Positions 1 through 7,294 of a stretch of DNA of 64,000 nt are shown here, in pieces. The stretch spans positions 248,001-312,000 of the forward strand of contig NZ_FORA01000002.1 of NCBI RefSeq assembly GCF_900113875.1, in the 5' to 3' direction. The notes beneath the pieces were generated by a model. The model did not search any database. It saw only the letters and a list, made by a program, of their open reading frames with translations, and had not been told where the DNA came from. Source of the DNA: Jannaschia pohangensis (GTDB lineage Bacteria; Pseudomonadota; Alphaproteobacteria; Rhodobacterales; Rhodobacteraceae). Each line of letters starts with the position of its first letter. Position 1 is the first letter of the stretch. The translations under genes were made by a program, and so were the position numbers.

Positions 1-1688
1 TACCGCCCGCAGATGTCGTCGCGTTCTTTGCCGAAGACGCGCCGCAAACGTCGAAGGGCGCGCTGCTGCTGGCCATCGCCTATCGCGCCCTGGGCCGCGA
101 GACCGAGGCCGAGATCACCGCCATCGACGCTTGGTTGACGATGCCGATGCCCGCGTCGAGCGAGGCGGGGTTCCTCGAGGTCTTCGGCCCGATCCTGCCC
201 CCGTTCGACGGCGCGCGGCTGGATGCGATGATCTGGTCCGGCGATATCCAGTCGGCGGAGCGGGTGCTGGACCGGCTGGAAGGGCCCGAGGCCGACCTGG
301 GCCGCGCGCGCATCGCCCTGCGGGAAGATCGCGACGGGGTCGATGCCCTGATCGAGGCGGTGCCGGCCGATCTGCGCGACCATCCGGGGCTGGCCTATGA
401 GCGGTTTCGCTGGCGGCTGAACAAGGGGCGGACGGCGGATGCACTGACGATCCTGTTCGACTATGACGAGAGTGCGGACACGCTGGCCAACCCCGAAGCC
501 TGGGGACAGCACCGCGAGCGGCTGGCACGCGGCCTGATGCAGGATGGCAATGTCGCCGCCGGATACCGCGTGGCGGCGAACCACCACCTGATCGGGGGCA
601 ACGAGGACACGGCAGGTCTGGAGTGGCTGGCGGGGTATATGGCGCTGCGCTTCATGAACGACCCCGGGCAGGCCGCCGAGCATTTCCTGGCCTTCGACGC
701 CAATGTCGCTTCGCCCATCTCGAAGGGGCGGGCGGGGTACTGGCTGGGTCGGGCCTGGGAAGCGGCAGGCGAGACCGCCAAGGCCGCCGAGGCCTATGCC
801 ATGGGCGCGCGCTATCAGACCAGCTTCTATGGCCAGCTTGCCGCCGAACGCGCCGGCCTGCCGCCCGATCCGTTGATGGCGGGCACCGAAGCCTTCCCGC
901 CCCTGGCCGAGGCGTCGTTCCGCGACAGCACCGCGCTGGCCGCCGCCCGCCTTCTGGCCGGGATGGGCGAGCGGAGCCTGGCCGAACGCTTCCTCACCCA
1001 CATGGCCGAGGAATTGCCCCGGACCGATATCGGCACGTTGATCGACGTGGCGCTCGACGATCTGGACGACCCGCATATCGCCCTGCTGATCGCCAAGCGC
1101 GCCGCGCAATACGGGCACGAACTGCACCGGGGCTATTTCCCCGTGACCGACCTTGCTCGCCTCGACAGCCCGGTGGCCCCCGAGCTGGCGCTGGCCATCG
1201 CCCGCCGCGAAAGCGAATTCGACCCCGTCGTGGTCTCGGGGGCCGGGGCCGCCGGGTTGATGCAGCTGATGCCCGGCACCGCGCGCGAGATGTCGGAGCT
1301 GATCGGGTTGGATTACCGCCAGTCGGCGCTGACGACCGATCCGCTTTACAATGCGCGCCTCGGCACTGCCTATCTGGGCGAGCTGGAACTGGAATTCGGC
1401 TATTCGCCCATCCTCGTCCCCGCCGCCTACAATGCGGGCCCGTCGCGCGCGCGCCGCTGGTCCTCGGAACTGGGCGATCCGCGCAGTGCTTCGGTCGATG
1501 TGATCGACTGGATCGAGGACGTCCCCTTCGCCGAGACCCGCAACTACATCATGCGCGTGTCCGAAAGCCTGCTGCCCTATCACGCCCGCTTGAACGGCGT
1601 CCCAGACCGCGTCCCCCTGACCCGCTGGCTGCGAGAAGGCTACGGGGAGCTTGCACCGCCGACCGTCGGGGCGACGCGGGGGAATTGA
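1..1688 (+). CDS. Lytic transglycosylase, SLT domain (5' end outside window)
   Basis: Periplasmic murein hydrolase that cleaves between MurNAc and GlcNAc to leave 1,6-anhydro ends. The reading frame is open from base 3 with no stop before 1686, so the gene enters from the left edge; the in-frame ATG at 135 lies inside conserved helical sequence and is not a convincing start. The long N-terminal part is alpha-helical and repeat-rich like the superhelical U domain of Slt70 proteins. The C-terminal SLT domain (about 1190-1560) shows the catalytic Glu in RRESEF, followed by GAAGLMQLMPGTA and the AYNAGPSR motif. The family is clear; the exact subfamily is not. Confidence 0.9.
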   Translation, partial: PPADVVAFFAEDAPQTSKGALLLAIAYRALGRETEAEITAIDAWLTMPMPASSEAGFLEVFGPILPPFDGARLDAMIWSGDIQSAERVLDRLEGPEADLGRARIALREDRDGVDALIEAVPADLRDHPGLAYERFRWRLNKGRTADALTILFDYDESADTLANPEAWGQHRERLARGLMQDGNVAAGYRVAANHHLIGGNEDTAGLEWLAGYMALRFMNDPGQAAEHFLAFDANVASPISKGRAGYWLGRAWEAAGETAKAAEAYAMGARYQTSFYGQLAAERAGLPPDPLMAGTEAFPPLAEASFRDSTALAAARLLAGMGERSLAERFLTHMAEELPRTDIGTLIDVALDDLDDPHIALLIAKRAAQYGHELHRGYFPVTDLARLDSPVAPELALAIARRESEFDPVVVSGAGAAGLMQLMPGTAREMSELIGLDYRQSALTTDPLYNARLGTAYLGELELEFGYSPILVPAAYNAGPSRARRWSSELGDPRSASVDVIDWIEDVPFAETRNYIMRVSESLLPYHARLNGVPDRVPLTRWLREGYGELAPPTVGATRGN

Positions 1689-1993
1689 GAACTACGGGGC
1701 AATATCAACGATTGGCTTTTTCCAGTCTTCGAGAAGTTCGCCACCCGCAAGATGTACATTTCAATGGCATTCCTTGCCGTGGTGCCATGATCAAGAACCG
1801 TTGCGTATAAGAATATGCATCAAGGAACGTCTCTCCGCCTGATATCAATCTCACAACTTTTAATCATACCGGAATGAAGCTGCAAATTACGCCGAATTCG
1901 TTTATCTGCTTATTAGATGCCACTCTCTCGAAAAACACCCCGGACCGGAATCAAGCCGAAGGCGCCGGTCTGATCGGCAACCCGCCCCGACCC
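1689..1993. other. Intergenic stretch, no gene recognised
   Basis: About 300 bases between the convergent transglycosylase and EamA genes, clearly richer in A/T than its surroundings. No ORF here has coding character or a good ribosome binding site. On the minus strand a short GACCGG/CCGGTC hairpin (1943-1948 with 1965-1970) is followed 7 bases later by a run of five T (1931-1935), which could be a weak terminator for the EamA gene. Confidence 0.4.
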
Positions 1994-2851
1994 TCAGGCC
2001 TTCCGGGCGCGCCAGAGGGTGAAGAGGCCCGCGGCGCAGACGATGGCACCGCCCAGGAGGACGTGTGTTTCGAGCGCTTCGCCGAACACGGTCACGCCGA
2101 TGAGCGAGGCGAAGACCAGTTGCAGGTAGGCGAAGGGTTGCACGGTGCTGGCCTCGGCGACCTCGTAGCAGCGGATCAGCAGCCAGTGGCCAAGCGCGCC
2201 CGACACGCAGAGCGCGGCCATCCAGCCCCAGTCGGGCGGGCTCATGGGTTCCCAGAACCAGATGCCCACGGCGGTCATGGCGATGGCGCCCATGGTGCCG
2301 GTCCAGAAGAAGCTGGTCGCCGCCGTGTCCTTGCGGGCGACGTAGCGGGTGAGCAATCCGTAGAGCGCGAACATCAGTGCCGCCGTCAGCGGCAGAAGGG
2401 CCGCCGGGGCGAAGACCGACACGCCGGGTTGCAGGATCACCAGCACCCCGACGAAGCCCACGGCGATGGCGAGCCAGCGCCGCCAGCCCACCTTTTCGCC
2501 CAGGACAGGACCGGACAGCGCTGCGACCAGAAGGGGATAGGCGGCGAAGATGGCGTGGCTTTCGACCAGCCCCAGAAGAACAAAGCCCCCGACCATGACG
2601 CAGATTTCGGTGGCCAGCAGCAGGCCCCGGAACGCCTGAACCAGCGGTTGCGAGGTGGCCGCAGCCGCCCGGAGTCCCCCCGCCTTGCGCGACGCGATGG
2701 TCATCACGAAGGCCGCGAAAAACCAGTAGCGGATCATCACCACCATCAGGACGTTGTATTCCCCCGCCAGGTGCCGCGAGAAGCCGTCCTGAATGGCGAA
2801 GACCAGGGTCGTCGCGACCATCAGCCAGATGCCCAGACGATCGCCAGTCAT
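1994..2851 (-). CDS. EamA-family (DMT superfamily) transporter
   Basis: Inner-membrane protein of about 285 residues with the ten hydrophobic segments and duplicated EamA layout of drug/metabolite exporters. The substrate cannot be read from sequence; relatives are often called RhaT/RarD-like permeases. The start ATG overlaps the stop of mnmD in an ATGA arrangement (2848-2851), so the two are translationally coupled. Longer upstream readings in this frame run through mnmD and are its shadow. The family call is secure, substrate unknown. Confidence 0.85.
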   Translation of the reverse strand: MTGDRLGIWLMVATTLVFAIQDGFSRHLAGEYNVLMVVMIRYWFFAAFVMTIASRKAGGLRAAAATSQPLVQAFRGLLLATEICVMVGGFVLLGLVESHAIFAAYPLLVAALSGPVLGEKVGWRRWLAIAVGFVGVLVILQPGVSVFAPAALLPLTAALMFALYGLLTRYVARKDTAATSFFWTGTMGAIAMTAVGIWFWEPMSPPDWGWMAALCVSGALGHWLLIRCYEVAEASTVQPFAYLQLVFASLIGVTVFGEALETHVLLGGAIVCAAGLFTLWRARKA

Positions 2852-3501
2852 GTCAGCCGCCCCCGTGTCATGTGTCGTTTGCGGCCATGGCCTGGCACGC
2901 GCTCGACCGTGAAGCCCGCGTCTTGCAGGGCGCGGCGGACGTGGCCCGCTGCCGTATATGTGGCGAAGGTGCCGCCCGGGGCGGTGTGCTGCGCGACCTC
3001 GGCCATCAGGGCGGCGTCCCAGAGTTCGGGGTTCCTGGCGGGCGAGAAGCCGTCGAGGAACCAGGCGTCGGCGCTGCCGTCCCAGGTCGGCAAGGTCGCA
3101 CGGGCATCGCCCGGGACGATGGTCAGGTCCATGCCCGGCAGGTCGATCCGCATGGCCGGCCAGTGATCCAGCAAGGCCTCGGACGGCAGGTCGGGAAAGG
3201 CAGAGAGCGCGCGGGCCATGTCGTCGCGCCCCAATGGATAGGCCTCGAACGAGGTGAAGCGGAGGCGGCCCGGACCGGCCCAGGCCTGCGCCGTGACCAG
3301 CGCGTTGAGCCCGGTGCCAAAGCCCAGTTCGGCGATATGAAACCCGTCCCGCAGGCGCCCGGGCAGGTCGTTGCCGTCCAGAAACACGTGCCGCGTTTCC
3401 GCCACGCCATCGTCGAGCGAGAAATACGGATCGTCGAACCGCGTCGCGATCGGTGTCCCGTCGCGCCACTCCAGATCGGATGAGAGGTTTTCGTCGTCCA
3501 T
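2848..3501 (-). CDS. mnmD: tRNA 5-methylaminomethyl-2-thiouridine(34) methyltransferase MnmD
   Basis: SAM-dependent methyltransferase for the last step of mnm5(s2)U34 formation in the anticodon wobble position. The 217-residue protein has the SAM-binding motif ELGFGTGLNAL at about residues 57-67 and the family signature DGFSPARNPELW near residue 160. This corresponds to the N-terminal half of the fused MnmC of Escherichia coli. The start chosen is the ATG at 3501 (MDDENLSS); the longer reading upstream is non-conserved. It is divergent from an FAD enzyme resembling the other half of MnmC, with only 46 bp between the start codons, and coupled to the EamA gene. Confidence 0.88.
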   Translation of the reverse strand: MDDENLSSDLEWRDGTPIATRFDDPYFSLDDGVAETRHVFLDGNDLPGRLRDGFHIAELGFGTGLNALVTAQAWAGPGRLRFTSFEAYPLGRDDMARALSAFPDLPSEALLDHWPAMRIDLPGMDLTIVPGDARATLPTWDGSADAWFLDGFSPARNPELWDAALMAEVAQHTAPGGTFATYTAAGHVRRALQDAGFTVERVPGHGRKRHMTRGRLT

Positions 3502-3547
3502 ACCGTGCCCTATGCCCTCAGTCGGACAGGACAGGAAGAGGCAGGCC

Positions 3548-4588
3548 TTGGCAATCGACGTCACCGTATTCGGCGCGGGCATTTTCGGCCTGTCCTGTGC
3601 CTGGGCCCTGGCGCGGCGCGGCGCGCGGGTGCAGGTCATCGACCCGGCGGGTGTCGGCGCGGGGGCGTCCGGCGGCATCGTCGGCGCGCTGGCCCCCCAT
3701 GTGCCCGAACAATGGAACGACAAGAAGGCCTTCCAGCTCGACAGTCTTCTGATGGCCGAGGCGTGGTGGGCGGACGTGGTGCAGGCGGGCGGCGGCGCGC
3801 CCGGCTATGCGCGCACGGGTCGGTTGCAGCCGATCCCCGACGCCGAGGCGCTGACCCGGGCCGAAGCGCGCGGGGTCGGAGCCGCCGAATTGTGGCGGGG
3901 TCAGGCGGTCTGGGACGTGGTCGCGGCACCCGACGATTGGTCCCCTGGCACGGCGCAGGTCATTCGCGACACACTCAGCGCGCGGATCCACCCGCGCCGC
4001 GCCTGCGATGCATTGGCCGCCGCGATCTGCGCCACCGGCGGGCGGATCGAGACATCGGGAGAGGCGCGGGGCCTGACGCTGCACGCCACCGGATGGACCG
4101 GGCTTGCCGCGATGACCGACACGCAGGGCCGCGCGGCGGGTGGCGGGGTCAAGGGTCAGGCGGTCCTTCTGGATCTGGACCGTCGCGATCTGCCACAGCT
4201 CTATGCCGACGGGTTGCACATCGTGCCCCATGCGGATGGGACCACGGCCATCGGCTCCACCTCCGAGCGGGACTTCGACAGAACCGGAACCGACGCGCAA
4301 TTGGACACGGTTCTGGCGCGCGCCGTTGCGGCGGTGCCCGCATTGGCGGCGGCGCGGGTTCTGACCAGATGGGCGGGGGTGCGGCCCCGGGCCCGGTCGC
4401 GGGCGCCGCTTCTGGGACCATGGCCCGGACGGCCCGGGCATTTCATCGCCAATGGCGGTTTCAAGATCGGCTTCGGCATGGCCCCCAAGGTGGCCGAGGT
4501 CATGGCCGACCTTATGCTGACCGGACAGGGCGACATTCCCGAAGCCTTCGGCACCGCGGGGCTTGCGCCCGGCCCCGGTCGGGATTAA
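3548..4588 (+). CDS. FAD-dependent oxidoreductase, MnmC2-like (DAO fold)
   Basis: About 346 residues with an N-terminal dinucleotide fold (GAGIFGLSCAWAL from residue 8) and a DAO-type C terminus (RWAGVRPRARSR, NGGFKIGFGMAP). Because it sits head-to-head with mnmD, it probably performs the MnmC2 step: oxidative removal of the carboxymethyl group from cmnm5U34. A generic amino-acid oxidase is the alternative. The TTG at 3548 is chosen as start because AGGAAGAGG lies 8-9 bases upstream and the protein then begins directly at the FAD fold; an in-frame ATG at 3512 is possible. Confidence 0.75.
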   Translation: MAIDVTVFGAGIFGLSCAWALARRGARVQVIDPAGVGAGASGGIVGALAPHVPEQWNDKKAFQLDSLLMAEAWWADVVQAGGGAPGYARTGRLQPIPDAEALTRAEARGVGAAELWRGQAVWDVVAAPDDWSPGTAQVIRDTLSARIHPRRACDALAAAICATGGRIETSGEARGLTLHATGWTGLAAMTDTQGRAAGGGVKGQAVLLDLDRRDLPQLYADGLHIVPHADGTTAIGSTSERDFDRTGTDAQLDTVLARAVAAVPALAAARVLTRWAGVRPRARSRAPLLGPWPGRPGHFIANGGFKIGFGMAPKVAEVMADLMLTGQGDIPEAFGTAGLAPGPGRD

Positions 4589-4628
4589 TCGGCCCCCCTG
4601 CCCCGCCGGGGCCATGTCTCCGACCACC

Positions 4629-4648
4629 ATGTAAAAACGGACTTACAT
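4629..4648 (+). promoter_or_regulatory. Hairpin touching the yhhQ start codon
   Basis: Perfect 6-bp inverted repeat ATGTAA/TTACAT (4629-4634 and 4643-4648) with loop AAACGGAC, ending one base before the ATG at 4650. No ordinary Shine-Dalgarno sequence is visible, so the hairpin occupies the ribosome loading site. Genes for preQ1/queuosine uptake are often under preQ1 riboswitch control, but I cannot match this to a known preQ1 class. Confidence 0.4.
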
Positions 4649-4649
4649 C

Positions 4650-5246
4650 ATGATCTTCGCAATTCTCGCCATGGGGCTGATCGTCGTCGCCTCCAACATC
4701 GGGGTCCAGTTCCTGATCGCCGACGGATGGCTCACCTGGGGGGCGTTCAGCTATCCGCTGGCCTTCCTCGTCACGGACGTCACCAACCGCCTTTACGGGC
4801 CGCAAAAGGCGCGGGTCGTCGTGCTCGCGGGCTTTGCCGTCGGGCTTGTCTGCTCGCTGATCGGGACACAGATCATGGGCGAGTTCGGGCCGCTTGTGAC
4901 GCTGCGCATCGCGATGGCGTCGGGGCTGGCGTTCCTTGTGGCGCAGATGATCGACCTTGCCGTCTTCTCGCGCCTGCGGGAGCGGCAGTGGTTCGTCGCA
5001 CCGCTGACCTCCTCGGTGATCGGGTCGGTGGTGGATACGGCGCTGTTCTTCACCATCGCCTTCGCCGGTTTCCTCGCGTTTCCCGTGGCTTGGGGCGACG
5101 TATCCTGGGCGCAGGAGGCGACGGCTGTGGGGCCGCTCTGGGTCGGGCTGGCTTTGGCGGACTGGTCCGTCAAGATCGCGGTCGCGCTTTTGGCGCTGGT
5201 GCCTTTTTGGGCCATTACGCGAAAGTTTGCACAACGGGTTGCTTAA
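4650..5246 (+). CDS. yhhQ: Queuosine precursor transporter (VUT/YhhQ family)
   Basis: Inner-membrane protein of 198 residues with about six hydrophobic segments and YhhQ-family sequence features (FSYPLAFLVTDVTNRLYG near the N terminus, conserved Asp and Asn in the second helix). The family imports preQ0/preQ1 for queuosine synthesis at tRNA position 34. It follows the MnmC2-like gene by 61 bases, so two wobble-modification functions are adjacent. The short leader contains a hairpin next to the start codon. Confidence 0.85.
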   Translation: MIFAILAMGLIVVASNIGVQFLIADGWLTWGAFSYPLAFLVTDVTNRLYGPQKARVVVLAGFAVGLVCSLIGTQIMGEFGPLVTLRIAMASGLAFLVAQMIDLAVFSRLRERQWFVAPLTSSVIGSVVDTALFFTIAFAGFLAFPVAWGDVSWAQEATAVGPLWVGLALADWSVKIAVALLALVPFWAITRKFAQRVA

Positions 5247-5316
5247 AGGGGGTTGACGCATACCAGATGTGTGCCACTTTCGGGTCATCGGCAACCCATT
5301 GAAAGGAGGTGATCCA

Positions 5317-5373
5317 GTGTCAAGAAAGATGGTGGAGAAGTGCGTCGGGACAATCCTGGAGACGCGTGGCTGA
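5317..5373 (+). CDS. 18-residue small ORF behind an extreme Shine-Dalgarno
   Basis: GTG start, 18 codons, TGA stop; the peptide begins SRKMVEKCV after the initiator. AGGAGG ends 7 bases before the GTG, ideal spacing, inside a 15-base match to the anti-Shine-Dalgarno end of 16S rRNA. The peptide has one cysteine, is basic and resembles nothing I know. It may be a real micropeptide, a leader peptide that controls folding of the surrounding RNA, or a chance frame inside a non-coding RNA. Confidence 0.4.
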   Translation: MSRKMVEKCVGTILETRG

Positions 5374-5441
5374 GGCAGCCCTTACCACGTGATATCAACA
5401 GGTTGAGGGCTCTCTAACCGACCCCACCTCCTGAACTTTCG

Positions 5442-5477
5442 GAAGGCCGCCCCGTGTCGAAGGGCGGCCTTCTTTCC
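5442..5477 (+). terminator. Intrinsic terminator of the small-RNA unit
   Basis: An 11-bp GC-rich stem (5442-5452 with 5462-5472, core AAGGCCGCCC/GGGCGGCCTT), 9-base loop, then a T-rich tail. It isolates the upstream transcript from arfB. Confidence 0.85.
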
Positions 5478-5525
5478 GTTCGGCCCACGGGTCCTGCGGC
5501 GACCCCGGAGCGGCGCTGAATTTCA

Positions 5526-5552
5526 GGGGTGATGCACGGGTGATCCACGTCG
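5526..5552. repeat. 11-bp tandem repeat, GATCCACGGGT family (about 2 units)
   Basis: Reads GGGT, GATGCACGGGT (5531-5541), GATCCACG (5542-5549). The same 11-bp unit occurs after gnd (24730-24773) and, in the opposite orientation, after dnaX (48666-48690). All three sites are intergenic. Confidence 0.6.
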
Positions 5553-5568
5553 GATATACGTCCGACGT
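5547..5568. promoter_or_regulatory. 8-bp inverted repeat upstream of arfB
   Basis: Perfect dyad ACGTCGGA/TCCGACGT (5547-5554 and 5561-5568) around a TATACG spacer, ending 33 bases before the arfB start. It could be an operator or an RNA hairpin. It overlaps the last unit of the 11-bp repeat. Confidence 0.4.
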
Positions 5569-5601
5569 AAGTCCGCCCACGCCCACGCCCCCGGAGCCGC
5601 C

Positions 5602-6024
5602 ATGCCGCTGCGCATCACAGACAAGATCGAGATCGCCGACTGGGAAATCACCGAAAGCTTCGTGCGCGCGTCGGGCCCGGGCGGGCAGAACGTCAACAAG
5701 GTGTCGTCGGCGGTGGAACTGCGGTTCGAAGCGGAGCGCTCCCCGTCCCTGCCCGGCCCGGTCAAGACGCGGCTGCGGCGGCTGGCGGGGCGGCGGTGGA
5801 CGAAGGACGGGGCGGTGGTGCTGCAGGTGTCCGAAGAACGCAGCCAGGCCCGCAACCGCGAAATCGCCCGCGACCGCCTGACCGACCTGATCCGCGCCGC
5901 CACCGTGACCCCCAAACCCCGCGTCAAAACCCGCGTCTCCGCCAACCAGAAGCGCAAGCGCGTGGAGGCGAAGAAGAAGCGGGGGGAGGTCAAGGCGTTG
6001 AGGGGTGGGGTGGAGGATGTTTAG
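5602..6024 (+). CDS. arfB: Alternative ribosome-rescue peptidyl-tRNA hydrolase ArfB
   Basis: Releases peptides from ribosomes stalled on truncated mRNA by hydrolysing peptidyl-tRNA in the P site. The 140-residue length fits the YaeJ/ArfB family and not the much longer release factors. The catalytic GGQ motif is at residues 27-29 (SGPGGQNVNKV). The C-terminal tail is rich in Lys and Arg, as needed to sense the empty mRNA channel. The ATG follows a GGAG-containing leader. It is a single gene, followed by a GC hairpin and the AT-rich insert. Confidence 0.92.
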   Translation: MPLRITDKIEIADWEITESFVRASGPGGQNVNKVSSAVELRFEAERSPSLPGPVKTRLRRLAGRRWTKDGAVVLQVSEERSQARNREIARDRLTDLIRAATVTPKPRVKTRVSANQKRKRVEAKKKRGEVKALRGGVEDV

Positions 6025-6055
6025 GGCCGGTAGTGTGGTTGGCGCGCGGGCGTAG

Positions 6056-6073
6056 GGCGGGGTTCACCCCGCC
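6056..6073. repeat. GC hairpin GGCGGGG-TTCA-CCCCGCC
   Basis: Perfect 7-bp stem with a TTCA loop 32 bases after arfB. There is no T-run, so it is not a typical intrinsic terminator. It lies at the left edge of the AT-richer insert and may mark the junction. Confidence 0.5.
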
Positions 6074-6133
6074 GTTCGGAGGGTGGGTCGTGGTTGGATA
6101 GATAGTGGGTTGGAGGCCCACGCTACTCTTACT

Positions 6134-7294
6134 TCAAACCTCTTCTACGCTTTCGTCATCATCATCTTCCCACAGTCCGATCTCTAGAATGCGGATTTCT
6201 GGGTTTCCGAGCTGCCATCGCTGACCTGTTCGCTCAAGGTCGCCGGTGACAGCAACGGGCTTCTTGTCTCGATGAGCGGAAATTGCAGTATGATACTGCT
6301 CCTGCGAAAGCTGTGCGACTACCGATTGGCTTTTCCCTTCGAAATCCGCTTTAAAAGTAACAATCCCATCCTTACTGCCTGTGTCTCTTGACAAACGCTT
6401 GACGGACGCAATCAGTGTTTGATTGGGTTTAGGTCGCTTTTCCTTAAACTTTCTAGCTGCTTCCCTTAGAATCGCCGAATCGTTCTCAGTGAACGAATAG
6501 CAAGAGAACTTCTCAGGTGTTGGTCTAGTTGTCGCCCAATTTATCGACAAATCTATTTCGTCCGTTTTGTCGATAATGTTGGCAATAGCCTCACAGAGGT
6601 TCGCGCTTACCCCCACGCCGACAGAGCTTTCAAAGAACTCCATAGCGTTTCCAGAAACTGCCTCACCGATACCAACCTGAATTGCTCTCAATCCAGTTGC
6701 GAGTCGCCGCGTTACTTGTCGCTCAAATGGATCATCGCGCATTTCAGGCCAATCCTCGGACAAATTCATTTGCAGAGAGGGAGGAACTGGAGCAAGTATC
6801 GGGGCTATGAAGCTACCCACTTCCGTTTGCCCCAAGCGCACTCTTTCGAGATACTCGTTCGCATCCTTGTTCGCTCCCGCCCTATAAACTGCTTGCGGAT
6901 TGACTGTGGAGCACGCTGCAGCTAACAAGACTTCCCTCGCTTGACTGATCAAATTCAGCCCTCTTTGCAGCGATATTGTCCCATCATCGTCATGCCCCCT
7001 AGCACGAAACCTAATCACGTCATGTTCCGCGTCAATCAGAGACTTAAAAATTGAAATTAAAGGCTGATCCGTATTTCTTGAGAAGATATCCATTATTCTT
7101 TGGACTACTGAAGTGTAGTCTAAAAATTTATCCGTGCGCGGGATAATGATTTCGGGACCAGCACTGCGCACATAGACATCTGCGATATCTCTATATGCTT
7201 CGGTTTTCTCCCAACCGTAATTCCGCGCCATAGCAGCCAGTGCCGACGGCGACACCGCAGCCAATGCGTCACGATCAATCGAAGACGTACTCAC
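6134..7294 (-). CDS. Unknown protein paired with the DUF4365 gene
   Basis: 386 residues, family not recognised. The sequence looks soluble: a mixed N-terminal part, a helical middle and an acidic C-terminal tail (WEDDDDESVEEV). No transmembrane segment or nucleotide-binding motif is visible. A C-terminal region of about 80 residues (IVTFKADFEGKSQSVVA onward) looks like a small beta domain. The start is a GTG overlapping the TGA of the upstream gene in a GTGA junction (7291-7294), so it is translationally coupled to the DUF4365 protein. Base composition is much lower in G+C than its neighbours, suggesting transfer. It is probably the partner or effector of a two-gene system; function not assigned. 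Confidence 0.7.
   Translation of the reverse strand: MSTSSIDRDALAAVSPSALAAMARNYGWEKTEAYRDIADVYVRSAGPEIIIPRTDKFLDYTSVVQRIMDIFSRNTDQPLISIFKSLIDAEHDVIRFRARGHDDDGTISLQRGLNLISQAREVLLAAACSTVNPQAVYRAGANKDANEYLERVRLGQTEVGSFIAPILAPVPPSLQMNLSEDWPEMRDDPFERQVTRRLATGLRAIQVGIGEAVSGNAMEFFESSVGVGVSANLCEAIANIIDKTDEIDLSINWATTRPTPEKFSCYSFTENDSAILREAARKFKEKRPKPNQTLIASVKRLSRDTGSKDGIVTFKADFEGKSQSVVAQLSQEQYHTAISAHRDKKPVAVTGDLERTGQRWQLGNPEIRILEIGLWEDDDDESVEEV

Larger units (their letters stand above)
5253..5477 (+). ncRNA. Candidate structured RNA / small-ORF transcript with its own terminator
   Basis: Self-contained unit between yhhQ and arfB. A TTGACG hexamer (5253-5258) right after the yhhQ stop is a candidate -35 element; the -10 is weak. 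The body carries GAAAGGAGGTGATCC (5301-5315), complementary over its whole length to the usual 3' end of 16S rRNA. Its AGGAGGTG (5304-5311) is also perfectly complementary to CACCTCCT at 5425-5432, which would close a domain holding the hairpins GCGTC/GACGC (5342-5346, 5361-5365) and AGCCCT/AGGGCT (5377-5382, 5406-5411). An alternative GGTT..AACC pairing (5401-5404, 5416-5419) competes with the last one. It ends in a strong intrinsic terminator. No known RNA family is recognised. Confidence 0.55.

Noticed and set aside
1874..3166. A 430-codon plus-strand ORF across EamA and mnmD
   Set aside because: Low-complexity charged translation antisense to two recognisable genes.
5253..5477. 6S RNA, tmRNA or SRP RNA identity for the structured RNA
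   Set aside because: It lacks the open-bubble rod of 6S and the tRNA-like ends of tmRNA; the SRP RNA is clearly at 43110-43208.
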